Shown: positions 1 through 7,996, counted from the stretch's first letter. The stretch is 64,000 nt of DNA from Flavobacterium sharifuzzamanii (GCF_003254585.1 NZ_QJGZ01000041.1:521156-585155), one strand, 5' to 3'. The notes: generated from the letters alone by a model not told the origin. Program-made: numbers and translations.

Positions 1-414
1 AATAAGAAAATGTTTAAGGTTACTTATAATAAAAGTTTTAGAGAAGTAATTTCAAATTGCCAACAAATAAAAAGAGAGGGGCAAGAGGGTACTTGGATTT
101 CTGATGAAATGATTGAAGCCTATTGCAAATTGCATGAAGAAGGAGTTGCAAAATCAGTTGAGGTTTGGCAGGATGATGCGTTGGTAGGTGGTTTATATGG
201 AATTGATTTGGGAAAAGGAAATATTTTTTGCGGAGAAAGTATGTTTTCTAAAGTTTCGAATGCTTCAAAAACAGCTTTTATTGCTTTAGCACTATATTTG
301 AAGAAAGAAAATTATAAATTATTGGATTGCCAGGTTTACAATCCGCATTTGGAGAGCTTAGGCTGCCGAGAAATTGATCGTGAAGAGTTTATGTCCATTT
401 TAAAAAGTAAATAG
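1..414 (+). CDS. aat: Leucyl/phenylalanyl-tRNA--protein transferase, 5'-truncated by window edge
   Basis: This is the C-terminal part of Aat, the cytosolic enzyme that transfers Leu or Phe from aminoacyl-tRNA to N-terminal Arg/Lys of proteins and so marks them for ClpAP degradation (N-degron pathway). The visible 137 codons carry the family signature: GGLYGI, then FCGESMFS, NASK, and the later DCQVYNPHLESLG block. Family members are usually 200-240 residues. The frame is open to base 1, so the Met at base 10 is probably internal and the true start lies upstream of the window. It ends 3 bases before the MOSC gene, suggesting co-transcription. Confidence 0.9.
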   Translation, partial: NKKMFKVTYNKSFREVISNCQQIKREGQEGTWISDEMIEAYCKLHEEGVAKSVEVWQDDALVGGLYGIDLGKGNIFCGESMFSKVSNASKTAFIALALYLKKENYKLLDCQVYNPHLESLGCREIDREEFMSILKSK

Positions 415-417
415 AAA

Positions 418-1212
418 ATGAATGCCATTTACAGCGTAAAAGAAATTTATATTTATCCGATAAAAAGTTTGGCAGGAATCAGTCTTGAATCTGCAAAAGC
501 TGAAGAAATGGGATTTGAAAACGATCGCCGTTGGATGCTTATTGATGCAGAAAATCAAATGCTGACACAAAGAGAACATCGAATTATGAGTCAGTTTTAT
601 CCGCAGATTTCAAATGGAAAAATTAGCATTACTTTTCAGGATCAAAAGCATGAATTTTCTATTAACGAGCATTTAGAAAATGTGATAGAAGTTAATGTTT
701 GGGATGATAAAAGCGAAGTGGTTGAGGTAAATCATGAAACATCAAAATGGTTTAGTCAGCATTTAGGTTTTGATTGTAAATTGGTTAAAATACTTAAAAA
801 TGGAGCTCGTAAACACGAAAGTTCTAAATTAAAAGAAACATTCAATGTGAGTCTTGCAGACGGTTACCCATATTTATTGATTGGATCTAAAAGCTTGGAT
901 TTTTTGAATGACAAATTGGATGAAAAAATTACCATAAAAAGGTTCCGTCCTAACATTGTCGTAAGCACCGAAAATCCTCATGAAGAAGATGATTTTAAGA
1001 CTTTTGCGATAGGAGACGTTCAATTTAAAAACATAAAACCCTGCGGAAGATGTGTTATGGTAAACAATGATCCGGAGAATGGGCGTTTGAAAAAAGAGCC
1101 TTTAAAAACTTTAAGCAAATATAGAAATGTAGATAATTCTGTTTTATTCGGAACCAATATTGTAAGTCTGAATTCTGGAATTATTAGCGTTGGCGATGAG
1201 GTTATTTTCTAG
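418..1212 (+). CDS. MOSC domain-containing protein (molybdenum-cofactor sulfurase C-terminal-like)
   Basis: The 264-residue protein has the two-part layout of the MOSC_N beta-barrel domain (residues about 1-120, opening with IYIYPIKSL and DRRWMLID) followed by a MOSC domain (about 125-264). The second domain includes the RFRPNIVV strand and the conserved cysteine segment KPCGRCVMVNNDP. Relatives such as YcbX and mARC bind molybdenum cofactor and reduce N-hydroxylated compounds or handle persulfide sulfur; the substrate here cannot be read from sequence. No ferredoxin domain is fused. It starts 3 bases after aat. Its TAG stop overlaps the TAG stop of the convergent thiF in the palindrome CTAG. 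Confidence 0.85.
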   Translation: MNAIYSVKEIYIYPIKSLAGISLESAKAEEMGFENDRRWMLIDAENQMLTQREHRIMSQFYPQISNGKISITFQDQKHEFSINEHLENVIEVNVWDDKSEVVEVNHETSKWFSQHLGFDCKLVKILKNGARKHESSKLKETFNVSLADGYPYLLIGSKSLDFLNDKLDEKITIKRFRPNIVVSTENPHEEDDFKTFAIGDVQFKNIKPCGRCVMVNNDPENGRLKKEPLKTLSKYRNVDNSVLFGTNIVSLNSGIISVGDEVIF

Positions 1213-1919
1213 AAATTCAGTTTTATAAAATTCCAATTTAAAGTATTAAAAATGACCAATTCATTTTTTAAAGTTGGTAATTCTAAGATCAGTTTTAAGG
1301 TTTCGTGTGCCATCATATTACCCATAATTCCGGGCAATGTACCTAAAACGCCATTCAAATTGCAATTCGGAACATCTTTTGGGTCAGGCATTTCAGGAAA
1401 TAAATCTCTAAGATTTTTACTTCCGTTATGATTAAAAACCGCAATCTGACCTTCAAATTTTAAAATGCTTCCGTAAACTAAAGGTTTGTTAAGCTGAACG
1501 CAAGTATCATTGACTAAATAACGAGTAGAAAAATTATCAGAACCATCTACAACAATGTCATATTGCCGAATGATTTCTGATGCATTTTCAACCGTTAATT
1601 TTTCATTGATTGCAACAGCTTCAATCAGCGGATTTAGTTTTGATACGACTTCTTTTGCCACGACAGATTTATGTTTGCCAATTTCATTTTCAGTATATAA
1701 AATCTGTCTATGAAGATTATGAATTTCGATCGTATCAAAATCCATAATTCCAATAAAACCAACTCCTGCAGTTGCAATATATTGTAAAATTGGACAGCCC
1801 AAACCACCTGCTCCAATTACTAGAACTTTAGCTTTTTTTAATTTTTCCTGACCTTCATCGCCAATTTCAGGCAGAATAGTTTGTCTGTTGTAACGTAAAA
1901 ATTCTTGTATAACACTCAT
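1209..1919 (-). CDS. thiF: ThiF/MoeB-family adenylyltransferase, last gene of thi operon
   Basis: This E1-like enzyme would adenylate the C-terminal glycine of ThiS so that sulfur can be loaded for thiazole formation. The 236-residue protein has the nucleotide-binding GAGGLGCP loop (residues 36-43), the DFDTIEIHNLHRQ segment, DGSDNFSTRY, and a Cys at 186 in the NCNLNGVLG stretch, matching the cysteine that forms the ThiF-ThiS link in other species. It is shorter than classical ThiF/MoeB. Both CxxC zinc-binding pairs are absent: the first site reads NLRDLF, and the chain stops before the second. Its place at the end of the thi operon favours ThiF over MoeB. Confidence 0.85.
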   Translation of the reverse strand: MSVIQEFLRYNRQTILPEIGDEGQEKLKKAKVLVIGAGGLGCPILQYIATAGVGFIGIMDFDTIEIHNLHRQILYTENEIGKHKSVVAKEVVSKLNPLIEAVAINEKLTVENASEIIRQYDIVVDGSDNFSTRYLVNDTCVQLNKPLVYGSILKFEGQIAVFNHNGSKNLRDLFPEMPDPKDVPNCNLNGVLGTLPGIMGNMMAHETLKLILELPTLKNELVIFNTLNWNFIKLNF

Positions 1920-1926
1920 TTTTTTA

Positions 1927-1992
1927 ATTGTGAATTGTGAATTGTGAATTGTAAAATGTTAAGTTTTCAAACTTGAAACTTGAAACTTGAAA
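1927..1992. repeat. Two short heptamer tandem repeats in the thiH-thiF gap
   Basis: The gap holds nearly four copies of ATTGTGA (1927-1952) followed by three copies of CTTGAAA (1972-1992). Read on the minus strand, the second gives GTTTCAAGTTTCAAG. Related GTTTCAGGTTT words recur near 7907-7930 and 8401-8420 in other gaps of the same locus. Slippage-prone repeats; no function is evident. Confidence 0.8.
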
Positions 1993-1996
1993 CATT

Positions 1997-3109
1997 TCAA
2001 CTATAAGCCTTGTTCCAGTCTTTCCAAACAGGTTCATAACCTGCATTTTTTATGATGTTTGAAATTTCTTCTGCAGAACGTTCATCGCTGATTTCAAATT
2101 GCTCCAAAGATTGGGGATCAACAACATAACCACCTGGATTGGTTTTAGAACCAGCACTCATGCTCGTAACGCCAATCGGAATAATGTTGTTTCTAAATTT
2201 CTCATTTTCACGGGTTGAAATGGAAATTTCTAAATCTTCATTCCATAAACGATAAGCGCAGATTAATTGTGTCAAATCTTTATCGTCCATAATAAAATTG
2301 GGTTCGATAATTCCTTCAGCGGGACGAAGACGTGGAAAGGAAACCGAATATTTTGTCTGCCAATATTTTTTTTGGAGATAATCTAAATGTAGAGCGTTAA
2401 AAAAACTATCTGTTCGCCAATCTTCCAAACCTAATAAAACGCCCAAACCAATTTTATGAATTCCAGCTGTTCCAATTCTATCAGGAGTTTCCAATCTATA
2501 ATCGAAGTTTGATTTTTTACCTTTGGTATGGTACTTTTTATAAACTTCCTGATGATACGTTTCCTGATAAACCAAAACAGAATATACTCCGGCATTGTGT
2601 AAACGCTCGTAATCTTCTGTAGAAAGTGGCTGAACTTCAACAGAAATAATGGAAAAATCTTTTCTAATTAAATCAATTGCATTCAGAAAATAATTAATAT
2701 TTACAGTATAATTTGCTTCTCCCGTAACCAATAGAACATGATCAAAGCCAGTTTTTTTTAAGGCTTCGACTTCTAGTTTTATTTCAGCATCAGAAAGAGT
2801 TTTCCGTTTGATTTTATTGTCTAAACTAAATCCGCAATAGGTGCAGATATTTTGGCATTCGTTGCTTAGATATAATGGAGCGTACATTTGGATAGTTTTT
2901 CCGAAACGTTTCTTGGTAATTTCATGGCATTTTTGAGCCATTTGCTCTAAATAATTTTGAGCAATAGGAGAAATTAGAATCAAAAAATCGTCAAGATTGT
3001 ATTTGGTTTTGGCCAAAGTGCGTTCTACATCTTTTGATGTGGTTTTATATATTCTAGATTGGATTTCATCCCAATTATATTGCTCGAAAATAGATTTAAA
3101 AGTATTCAT
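1997..3109 (-). CDS. thiH: 2-iminoacetate synthase (tyrosine lyase) ThiH
   Basis: ThiH is a radical-SAM enzyme that cleaves tyrosine to dehydroglycine (2-iminoacetate) and p-cresol, supplying the C2-N unit of the thiamin thiazole. The 370-residue protein carries the [4Fe-4S] motif CxxxCxxC at Cys85, Cys89 and Cys92 (ECQNICTYCGF), followed by the TGE motif (LLVTGEAN) and SVEVQPL typical of the family. Length is normal. ATG at 3107-3109. No glycine oxidase gene (thiO) is visible in the operon, so this organism appears to use the tyrosine route. It lies downstream of thiG across a 151-base gap filled by an inverted-repeat element. Confidence 0.95.
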   Translation of the reverse strand: MNTFKSIFEQYNWDEIQSRIYKTTSKDVERTLAKTKYNLDDFLILISPIAQNYLEQMAQKCHEITKKRFGKTIQMYAPLYLSNECQNICTYCGFSLDNKIKRKTLSDAEIKLEVEALKKTGFDHVLLVTGEANYTVNINYFLNAIDLIRKDFSIISVEVQPLSTEDYERLHNAGVYSVLVYQETYHQEVYKKYHTKGKKSNFDYRLETPDRIGTAGIHKIGLGVLLGLEDWRTDSFFNALHLDYLQKKYWQTKYSVSFPRLRPAEGIIEPNFIMDDKDLTQLICAYRLWNEDLEISISTRENEKFRNNIIPIGVTSMSAGSKTNPGGYVVDPQSLEQFEISDERSAEEISNIIKNAGYEPVWKDWNKAYS

Positions 3110-3132
3110 GTGAGTTTAGTTTACTGCAAAAG

Positions 3133-3258
3133 TTTTTTAACGCAAAGCGCGCTAAGAATACGCAAAGATCGCTAAGCTTTGAGTTCTTGTCTTTGGCAAA
3201 AAGTCCGCAAAGCTTAGCGAACTTTGCGAAAAAACTCTGCGAACTTTGCGTTAAAAAA
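3133..3258. repeat. Nested inverted-repeat element between thiG and thiH
   Basis: A 126-base element has perfect 15-bp terminal inverted repeats, TTTTTTAACGCAAAG at 3133-3147 and its complement at 3244-3258. Nested inside is a second pair of 21-base arms, 3161-3181 and 3208-3228, matching at 20 of 21 positions. The words GCAAAG and GCTAAG recur throughout. It has no coding capacity and fills almost the whole gap. The folded RNA would be a long two-part hairpin. It resembles short non-autonomous or REP-like repeats; copy number in the genome cannot be judged here. Confidence 0.8.
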
Positions 3259-3260
3259 AA

Positions 3261-4037
3261 TTACTCATAAAGAAATGAAGTCAAAGGACTAGAAGCCGAA
3301 GCGTAATTTTGTTGATTGGCAACTTTAGCTTCAAAAGCTTTTCTTCCTGCAACAACAGCTTCTTTAAAAGCCTCAGCCATTAATTTCGGATTTCCAGCAA
3401 CAGCAATTGCAGTATTCACTAATACCGCATCGGCACCAATTTCCATTGCTTTTGCTGCATCAGAAGGCACTCCAATTCCAGCATCTACGATAACAGGAAC
3501 AGTGCTTTGTTCAATTATAATTTCTAAAAAATCGATCGTTTTTAAACCTTTATTGCTTCCAATTGGTGAACCTAACGGCATTACAGCCGATGTTCCAACA
3601 TTTTCTAAATGCTTGCATAAAACAGGATCAGCATGAATGTACGGCAGCACAATAAAACCCAATTTTGCCAATTCTTCTGTTGCTTTTAAAGTCTCAATCG
3701 GATCTGGCATTAAATATTTCGGATCGGGATGAATTTCTAATTTTACCCAATTGGTTTCCAAAGCTTCACGAGCCAATTGCGCAGCAAAAACAGCCTCTTT
3801 GGCATTTCTTGCTCCAGAAGTGTTGGGTAGTAAATTGATATTTGGATGTTTTAAGTGCGATAAAATAGCATCTGTATCAGTTTCAAGATCAATACGCTTT
3901 AGGGCAACAGTAACCAATTCGCTTTCTGAAGCTAAAACAGCATCTTCCATTTCTTCATTCGAACCAAATTTCCCAGTTCCGAGAAACAAACGGGATTTAA
4001 AGGTTTTGTCTCCTATATTAAACAATGATGTCTGCAT
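3261..4037 (-). CDS. thiG: Thiazole synthase ThiG
   Basis: ThiG builds the thiazole phosphate carboxylate from 1-deoxy-D-xylulose 5-phosphate, dehydroglycine (from ThiH) and ThiS thiocarboxylate. The 258-residue protein opens with the typical SRLFLGTGKF segment. It has PNTSGARNAKEAV, the Schiff-base lysine in WVKLE (Lys99), and the phosphate-binding PLGSPIGSNKG and VDAGIGVPSDAA loops of the TIM barrel. Length is normal. Its start overlaps the end of thiE by 20 bases, indicating translational coupling. Confidence 0.96.
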   Translation of the reverse strand: MQTSLFNIGDKTFKSRLFLGTGKFGSNEEMEDAVLASESELVTVALKRIDLETDTDAILSHLKHPNINLLPNTSGARNAKEAVFAAQLAREALETNWVKLEIHPDPKYLMPDPIETLKATEELAKLGFIVLPYIHADPVLCKHLENVGTSAVMPLGSPIGSNKGLKTIDFLEIIIEQSTVPVIVDAGIGVPSDAAKAMEIGADAVLVNTAIAVAGNPKLMAEAFKEAVVAGRKAFEAKVANQQNYASASSPLTSFLYE

Positions 4038-4656
4038 ATAATTTTTCTTTTAATTGTTGAATTAATTTTGGTTTTTCATCGCTTTCAGTAATGATTCCAG
4101 ATACGGCAATTCCGAAAATTCCAGTTTCCATTAACGGACTTACATCACGCACTGTGATGCCTCCAATAGCATAAACAGGAATGTCAATTTTATTTTTTTT
4201 CAGTTTTTGAAGAATTTCATGATAACCCGACAAACCCAAAATCGGACTCAGTTTTTCTTTTGTTACTGTAAACCTGAAAGGCCCCAAGCCAATATAATCA
4301 CAGCCATTTTTTACATGATTTTCGATATCTTCAAAAGTATTGGCAGTTCCTCCGATAATTTTTGTAGAACCTAAAAGTACTCTTGCTTCGTCGATTTTTG
4401 TATCTGTTAATCCTAGGTGAACGCCATCTGCTGCAATTTGTTCTGCGAGATGCAAATCATCATTTACAATAAAATTGGCAAGATATTCTTCGCATAAAGG
4501 TTTTACTGCTTCCGCTAAAGTAAAAACGTCTTTTTGCGTTTGGTTTTTAAATCGCATTTGTACCCAATTGCATCCAGCATCAAGTGCCTGATGAATGTTG
4601 CGTAATTGGTCGTCAATTGTTTCGCCTTGCGAAATATATTGCAGTTTGCTATACAT
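4018..4656 (-). CDS. thiE: Thiamine-phosphate synthase ThiE
   Basis: ThiE joins HMP-pyrophosphate and thiazole phosphate to form thiamin monophosphate. The 212-residue TIM barrel retains the family motifs: WVQMRFKN, the substrate-binding FIVNDDLHLA, GVHLGLTD, the pyrophosphate-binding GLGPFRFTVTK loop, AIGGIT and FGIAVSGII. This is the canonical copy of the two ThiE-like proteins in the operon. It overlaps thiD upstream by 8 bases and thiG downstream by 20 bases. Confidence 0.94.
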   Translation of the reverse strand: MYSKLQYISQGETIDDQLRNIHQALDAGCNWVQMRFKNQTQKDVFTLAEAVKPLCEEYLANFIVNDDLHLAEQIAADGVHLGLTDTKIDEARVLLGSTKIIGGTANTFEDIENHVKNGCDYIGLGPFRFTVTKEKLSPILGLSGYHEILQKLKKNKIDIPVYAIGGITVRDVSPLMETGIFGIAVSGIITESDEKPKLIQQLKEKLYADIIV

Positions 4657-5401
4657 AATGGTATCCGATTAATGTTGATGTTGAACTCAAATATTTTTCT
4701 ATGTAGATTTTTGCATTTTTGCAAGCTACTTCCATAGTTTGATTTAGTGCTAAATTGGAAGCGATTGCTGAGGAAAGGACACAGCCGGAACCATGTTTTT
4801 CATGGCAATCTTTTTCAGTTGGGAATAAATCAAGAATTTTATTTTTTAAAAACAATTGATCTTTTCCGATTTCATTTGAGTTGTGTCCGCCTTTGAGTAG
4901 AATTGCAGTTGAAATCTCATTCTCAATCCAAAGATGATCTTTTATGAAACCAGGAAGTAATTGTTCAATTTCTATATAATTTGGTGTAATCAAATTGATT
5001 TTGGAAAGGATTTGGTTTAGATTCGAATGATCTTCAATGTTTAAGAAATCAAATTCTGTTGTCGATTTTAAAACTGGATCCCAGACAATTTTTGTGTCAG
5101 GAGAAATTAATTTTATCGTCGAAAGAATCCGATTTAAATAAGAAAGAGAAGGTACAATTCCGATTTTAACAGCACTGATTTTATAGCTTTGAAACAAGAC
5201 TTCAATAGACCGTATTACAAAATTGATATTGATCCATTCAATTTTATGAAATTCATTTTCAGTCTGAATGGTATTAGCTGTTGCAATTGCAAAACCAGAA
5301 ACTTTATGCTGTTCAAATGTTTTGATATCAGCCAAAATTCCAGCACCACCGGATGGATCTAAACCTGCGATTGTGAGTACGAATGGACGATTTTCTGACA
5401 T
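4649..5401 (-). CDS. thiD: Hydroxymethylpyrimidine/phosphomethylpyrimidine kinase ThiD
   Basis: ThiD phosphorylates HMP and then HMP-P, giving the pyrimidine diphosphate used by ThiE. The 250-residue ribokinase-fold protein has the N-terminal substrate site GLDPSGGAGILADIKTF, VWDPVLKST, the LLKGGH segment, and the catalytic/anion-hole region KHGSGCVLSSAIA near the C terminus. The N-terminal 14 codons overlap the tenI-like gene by 43 bases in another frame, and the conserved motif begins within this overlap, so the overlap is real. Length is close to the usual 260-270. Confidence 0.94.
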   Translation of the reverse strand: MSENRPFVLTIAGLDPSGGAGILADIKTFEQHKVSGFAIATANTIQTENEFHKIEWININFVIRSIEVLFQSYKISAVKIGIVPSLSYLNRILSTIKLISPDTKIVWDPVLKSTTEFDFLNIEDHSNLNQILSKINLITPNYIEIEQLLPGFIKDHLWIENEISTAILLKGGHNSNEIGKDQLFLKNKILDLFPTEKDCHEKHGSGCVLSSAIASNLALNQTMEVACKNAKIYIEKYLSSTSTLIGYHYV

Positions 5402-5982
5402 AATTTAAATTGTTTTAACGGATTCTCATGGTTCCATATACTTCCTAAAAGTGCAACTTCATCAAAACCGTTTTCAAGTGTTTTTTGAATGTTTTCGGCA
5501 TTAATTCCGCCTAAAGCAACCACTTTTGTTTTACTATTTGTTCTTGATTTTATAGCATCGAAAAGATCAATTTTCGGATGATAATTTTCCTTCGAAATAC
5601 TTTTAAAAACCGGACTTAAGAATGCATAATCAAATTTGTTTTCTAAGGAATTAAAATCTTCGATAGAATGTGTTGATGTTGAAATTGATTCACATTTATT
5701 CCTACTAGGTTTTGAAAACCTTGCAGGAAATCCTGAACTCTGTTTTCTTTCTTTCTCGGAAAAATGAAATCGGCTAATTCCAAAATCTTCGGCTAAATGA
5801 TGATGATTATGCAAAATCAGTTTATTTCGAAATTCTAATTTTATCTGATCAAGAAACTGTGCCATTTCTAATTCTGAAAAATCAGGTTTGCGAATATGAA
5901 ACAAAGACAATCCTTCCTCCAATAAAGAATGAAGAATATCTATTTCATCTTCAATAAAAAAACGATTTGTAATCACAATCAT
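5359..5982 (-). CDS. Second ThiE-like protein, possibly thiazole tautomerase (TenI-like)
   Basis: The 207-residue protein shares the ThiE/TenI barrel: LFHIRKPDFS near the start, LILHNHHHLAEDFGISRFHFS in the middle, and VALGGINAENI at the end. Compared with the canonical ThiE downstream, it lacks the N-D substrate motif (here LHNHHH) and the GxGPxxxTxTK pyrophosphate loop (here FLSPVFKSISKENYHP). A non-synthase role such as the TenI thiazole tautomerase is therefore plausible, but family annotation would also allow thiamin-phosphate synthase. About residues 83-97 (GFPARFSKPSRNK region) are encoded by a palindromic repeat inserted in frame. The gene lies between thiC and thiD. Confidence 0.75.
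   Translation of the reverse strand: MIVITNRFFIEDEIDILHSLLEEGLSLFHIRKPDFSELEMAQFLDQIKLEFRNKLILHNHHHLAEDFGISRFHFSEKERKQSSGFPARFSKPSRNKCESISTSTHSIEDFNSLENKFDYAFLSPVFKSISKENYHPKIDLFDAIKSRTNSKTKVVALGGINAENIQKTLENGFDEVALLGSIWNHENPLKQFKLCQKIVHSYSQSQV
5699..5729. repeat. Palindromic repeat inserted in frame within the tenI-like gene
   Basis: A 31-base imperfect palindrome, core CCTACTAGGTTTT-G-AAAACCTTGCAGG at 5701-5727, lies inside the coding sequence. The arms differ at only two positions. It encodes roughly FPARFSKPSR on the minus strand and sits just after the region corresponding to the GxHlG strand of ThiE. The neighbouring canonical ThiE has no matching segment. From memory, AGGTTTTnAAAACCT palindromes are frequent in Flavobacterium intergenic DNA; this was not checked. 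Confidence 0.65.
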
Positions 5983-5997
5983 TTTTTGAAAGTATTA

Positions 5998-6067
5998 AGT
6001 ATTAAGATGAAAGAATTAAGAGATCGTCTATTTAAATCTTAATACTTAATTCTTCCATCTTAATACT
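5998..6067. repeat. Inverted repeat between thiC and the tenI-like gene
   Basis: Two 23-base arms, 5998-6020 and 6045-6067, are complementary at 22 of 23 positions around a 24-base loop. The arm is AT-rich (AGTATTAAGATG followed by aaAGAATTAAG). A partial extra AGTATTAAG copy precedes the left arm at 5991. In the mRNA it would form a strong stem beginning 4 bases after the thiC stop codon. It may be a processing or stabilising hairpin or simply a repeat element; no T-tract follows, so it is not a typical terminator. Confidence 0.75.
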
Positions 6068-6071
6068 CACG

Positions 6072-7895
6072 TTATATATAAATCTCTTTTCCTTGTTCAA
6101 TAAATTCCTCTGACTTCTCTTGCATTCCTTTTTCAGCTGCTGCGACATCTCTAATTTCCTGAGATATTTTCATAGAGCAGAATTTAGGACCGCACATCGA
6201 GCAGAAATGGGCTACTTTTGCGCCATCAGCAGGGAGTGTTTCGTCGTGAAATTCTCTTGCAGTATCTGGATCAAGAGCCAAATTAAATTGATCTTCCCAA
6301 CGGAATTCAAAACGAGCTTTACTCAAAGCATTATCACGATATTGTGCTCCCGGATGGCCTTTTGCTAAATCGGCAGCATGTGCAGAAATTTTATAAGTGA
6401 TTACACCGTCCTTTACGTCTTTTTTATTTGGTAAACCAAGATGTTCTTTTGGCGTAACATAACACAACATTGCACAGCCATACCAACCAATCATTGCGGC
6501 ACCAATTGCAGAAGTAATATGGTCGTAACCCGGTGCAATATCTGTTGTTAATGGACCTAAAGTGTAAAAAGGAGCTTCATGACAATGCTCTAATTGCTTG
6601 TCCATGTTTTCTTTAATCATGTGCATTGGTACGTGTCCTGGCCCTTCGATAAAAACCTGAACATCATGTTTCCAAGCGATTTTTGTCAATTCTCCTAAAG
6701 TTTCTAGTTCGGCAAATTGTGCAGCATCATTCGCGTCAGCAATCGAACCTGGACGTAAACCGTCTCCCAAAGAAAAAGCAACATCATATTGTTTCATGAT
6801 TTCGCAGATTTCTTCAAAATGTGTGTATAAGAAGTTTTCTTTATGATGAAATAAACACCATTTCGCCATAATTGATCCTCCTCTCGAAACGATTCCTGTA
6901 ACACGATTGGCTGTTAAATGGATGTAACGAAGTAAGACTCCTGCATGAATTGTAAAGTACGAAACACCTTGTTCTGCTTGTTCAATTAAAGTATCACGGA
7001 AAATTTCCCAAGTCAAATCTTCAGCAATTCCTTTTACTTTTTCAAGAGCTTGATAAATAGGAACGGTTCCGATTGGAACAGGTGAATTACGTATAATCCA
7101 TTCTCTGGTTTCATGAATGTTTTTTCCCGTTGATAAATCCATGATCGTATCGGCTCCCCAACGACAAGCCCAAACGGCTTTTTCAACTTCTTCTTCAATG
7201 CTTGAAGTCACAGCGCTATTTCCGATATTGGCATTAATTTTCACTAAGAAATTACGACCAACAATCATCGGTTCACTTTCTGGGTGATTGATATTGTTTG
7301 GGATAATAGCTCTTCCGCAGGCAACTTCAGAGCGCACAAATTCGGGTGTGATTTTGTTTTTTGGAGTATTCGCACCAAAGCTGTTTCCGTTGTGTTGGCA
7401 TTGCATTGCTTTGGTTTGCTCGTTTAAAAGTTCAATACGCTGATTTTCGCGAATAGAGATATATTCCATTTCTGGAGTAATAATGCCTTGTTTAGCGTAA
7501 TATAACTGTGTTACATTTGCGCCTTTTTTAGCACGTTTTGGCTGATGAAGATATTCAAAGCGAAGATGATTTAAGCTTTCGTCCTTCAATCGGCTTTGAC
7601 CATAATCTGAGGTGATTTCGTCTAAAATTTCGACATCATTTCGATCTAGAATCCAACTTTCGCGTAAGCGTGGCAATCCTTTTCTAATATCAATTTCGAT
7701 ATTTGGATCTGTATAAGCTCCAGAAGTGTCATAAACAGTTACTGGAGGATTTTTTTCTATTCCGCCATTTGAAAGTTTAGTGTCGCTTAAAGTTATTTCG
7801 CGCATGGCTACTTTTATTGGATGAATTTCACCATCGATATAAACTTTTTTAGAATTCGGAAATGGGGTTCTTGATATTTGTTCTTCGTTTGTCAT
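6072..7895 (-). CDS. thiC: Phosphomethylpyrimidine synthase ThiC
   Basis: ThiC is the radical-SAM-type enzyme that rearranges 5-aminoimidazole ribotide into HMP phosphate. The 607-residue protein has the ThiC-associated N-terminal region and the highly conserved barrel (NIGNSAVTSSIEEEVEK, GADTIMDLSTGKNIHETREW, GDGLRPGSIADANDAAQ, EGPGHVPMH). The C-terminal cluster motif CxxCxxxxC sits at Cys565, Cys568 and Cys573 (CSMCGPKFC). Length matches bacterial ThiC. It is the second gene of the operon, 101 bases after thiS. Confidence 0.97.
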   Translation of the reverse strand: MTNEEQISRTPFPNSKKVYIDGEIHPIKVAMREITLSDTKLSNGGIEKNPPVTVYDTSGAYTDPNIEIDIRKGLPRLRESWILDRNDVEILDEITSDYGQSRLKDESLNHLRFEYLHQPKRAKKGANVTQLYYAKQGIITPEMEYISIRENQRIELLNEQTKAMQCQHNGNSFGANTPKNKITPEFVRSEVACGRAIIPNNINHPESEPMIVGRNFLVKINANIGNSAVTSSIEEEVEKAVWACRWGADTIMDLSTGKNIHETREWIIRNSPVPIGTVPIYQALEKVKGIAEDLTWEIFRDTLIEQAEQGVSYFTIHAGVLLRYIHLTANRVTGIVSRGGSIMAKWCLFHHKENFLYTHFEEICEIMKQYDVAFSLGDGLRPGSIADANDAAQFAELETLGELTKIAWKHDVQVFIEGPGHVPMHMIKENMDKQLEHCHEAPFYTLGPLTTDIAPGYDHITSAIGAAMIGWYGCAMLCYVTPKEHLGLPNKKDVKDGVITYKISAHAADLAKGHPGAQYRDNALSKARFEFRWEDQFNLALDPDTAREFHDETLPADGAKVAHFCSMCGPKFCSMKISQEIRDVAAAEKGMQEKSEEFIEQGKEIYI

Positions 7896-7937
7896 GATAT
7901 TTTTGTTTCAGGTTTGAAGTTTCAGGTTGACTTGAAT

Positions 7938-7957
7938 TATAGTTATCCTCAACTATA
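7938..7957. other. Small hairpin in the thiS-thiC gap
   Basis: TATAGTT at 7938-7944 pairs with AACTATA at 7951-7957 around a 6-base loop. The 101-base gap also holds the words GTTTCAGGTTTGAAG and GTTTCAGGTT (7907-7930), related to the tandem repeat at 1972-1992. No gene is seen. The hairpin may act in mRNA processing; the evidence is structural only. Confidence 0.5.
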
Positions 7958-7996
7958 AATAGGAATTTGTAATTTTCTGTTTTGGAATTTTAAAAA

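Noticed and set aside
1209..1919. MoeB (molybdopterin) assignment for the adenylyltransferase, suggested by the nearby MOSC gene
   Set aside because: It is the last gene of the thi operon on the opposite strand from the MOSC gene, and ThiS is encoded in the same operon.
3316..4041. Plus-strand frames opposite thiG
   Set aside because: Antisense to a strongly conserved enzyme; composition is that of a shadow frame.
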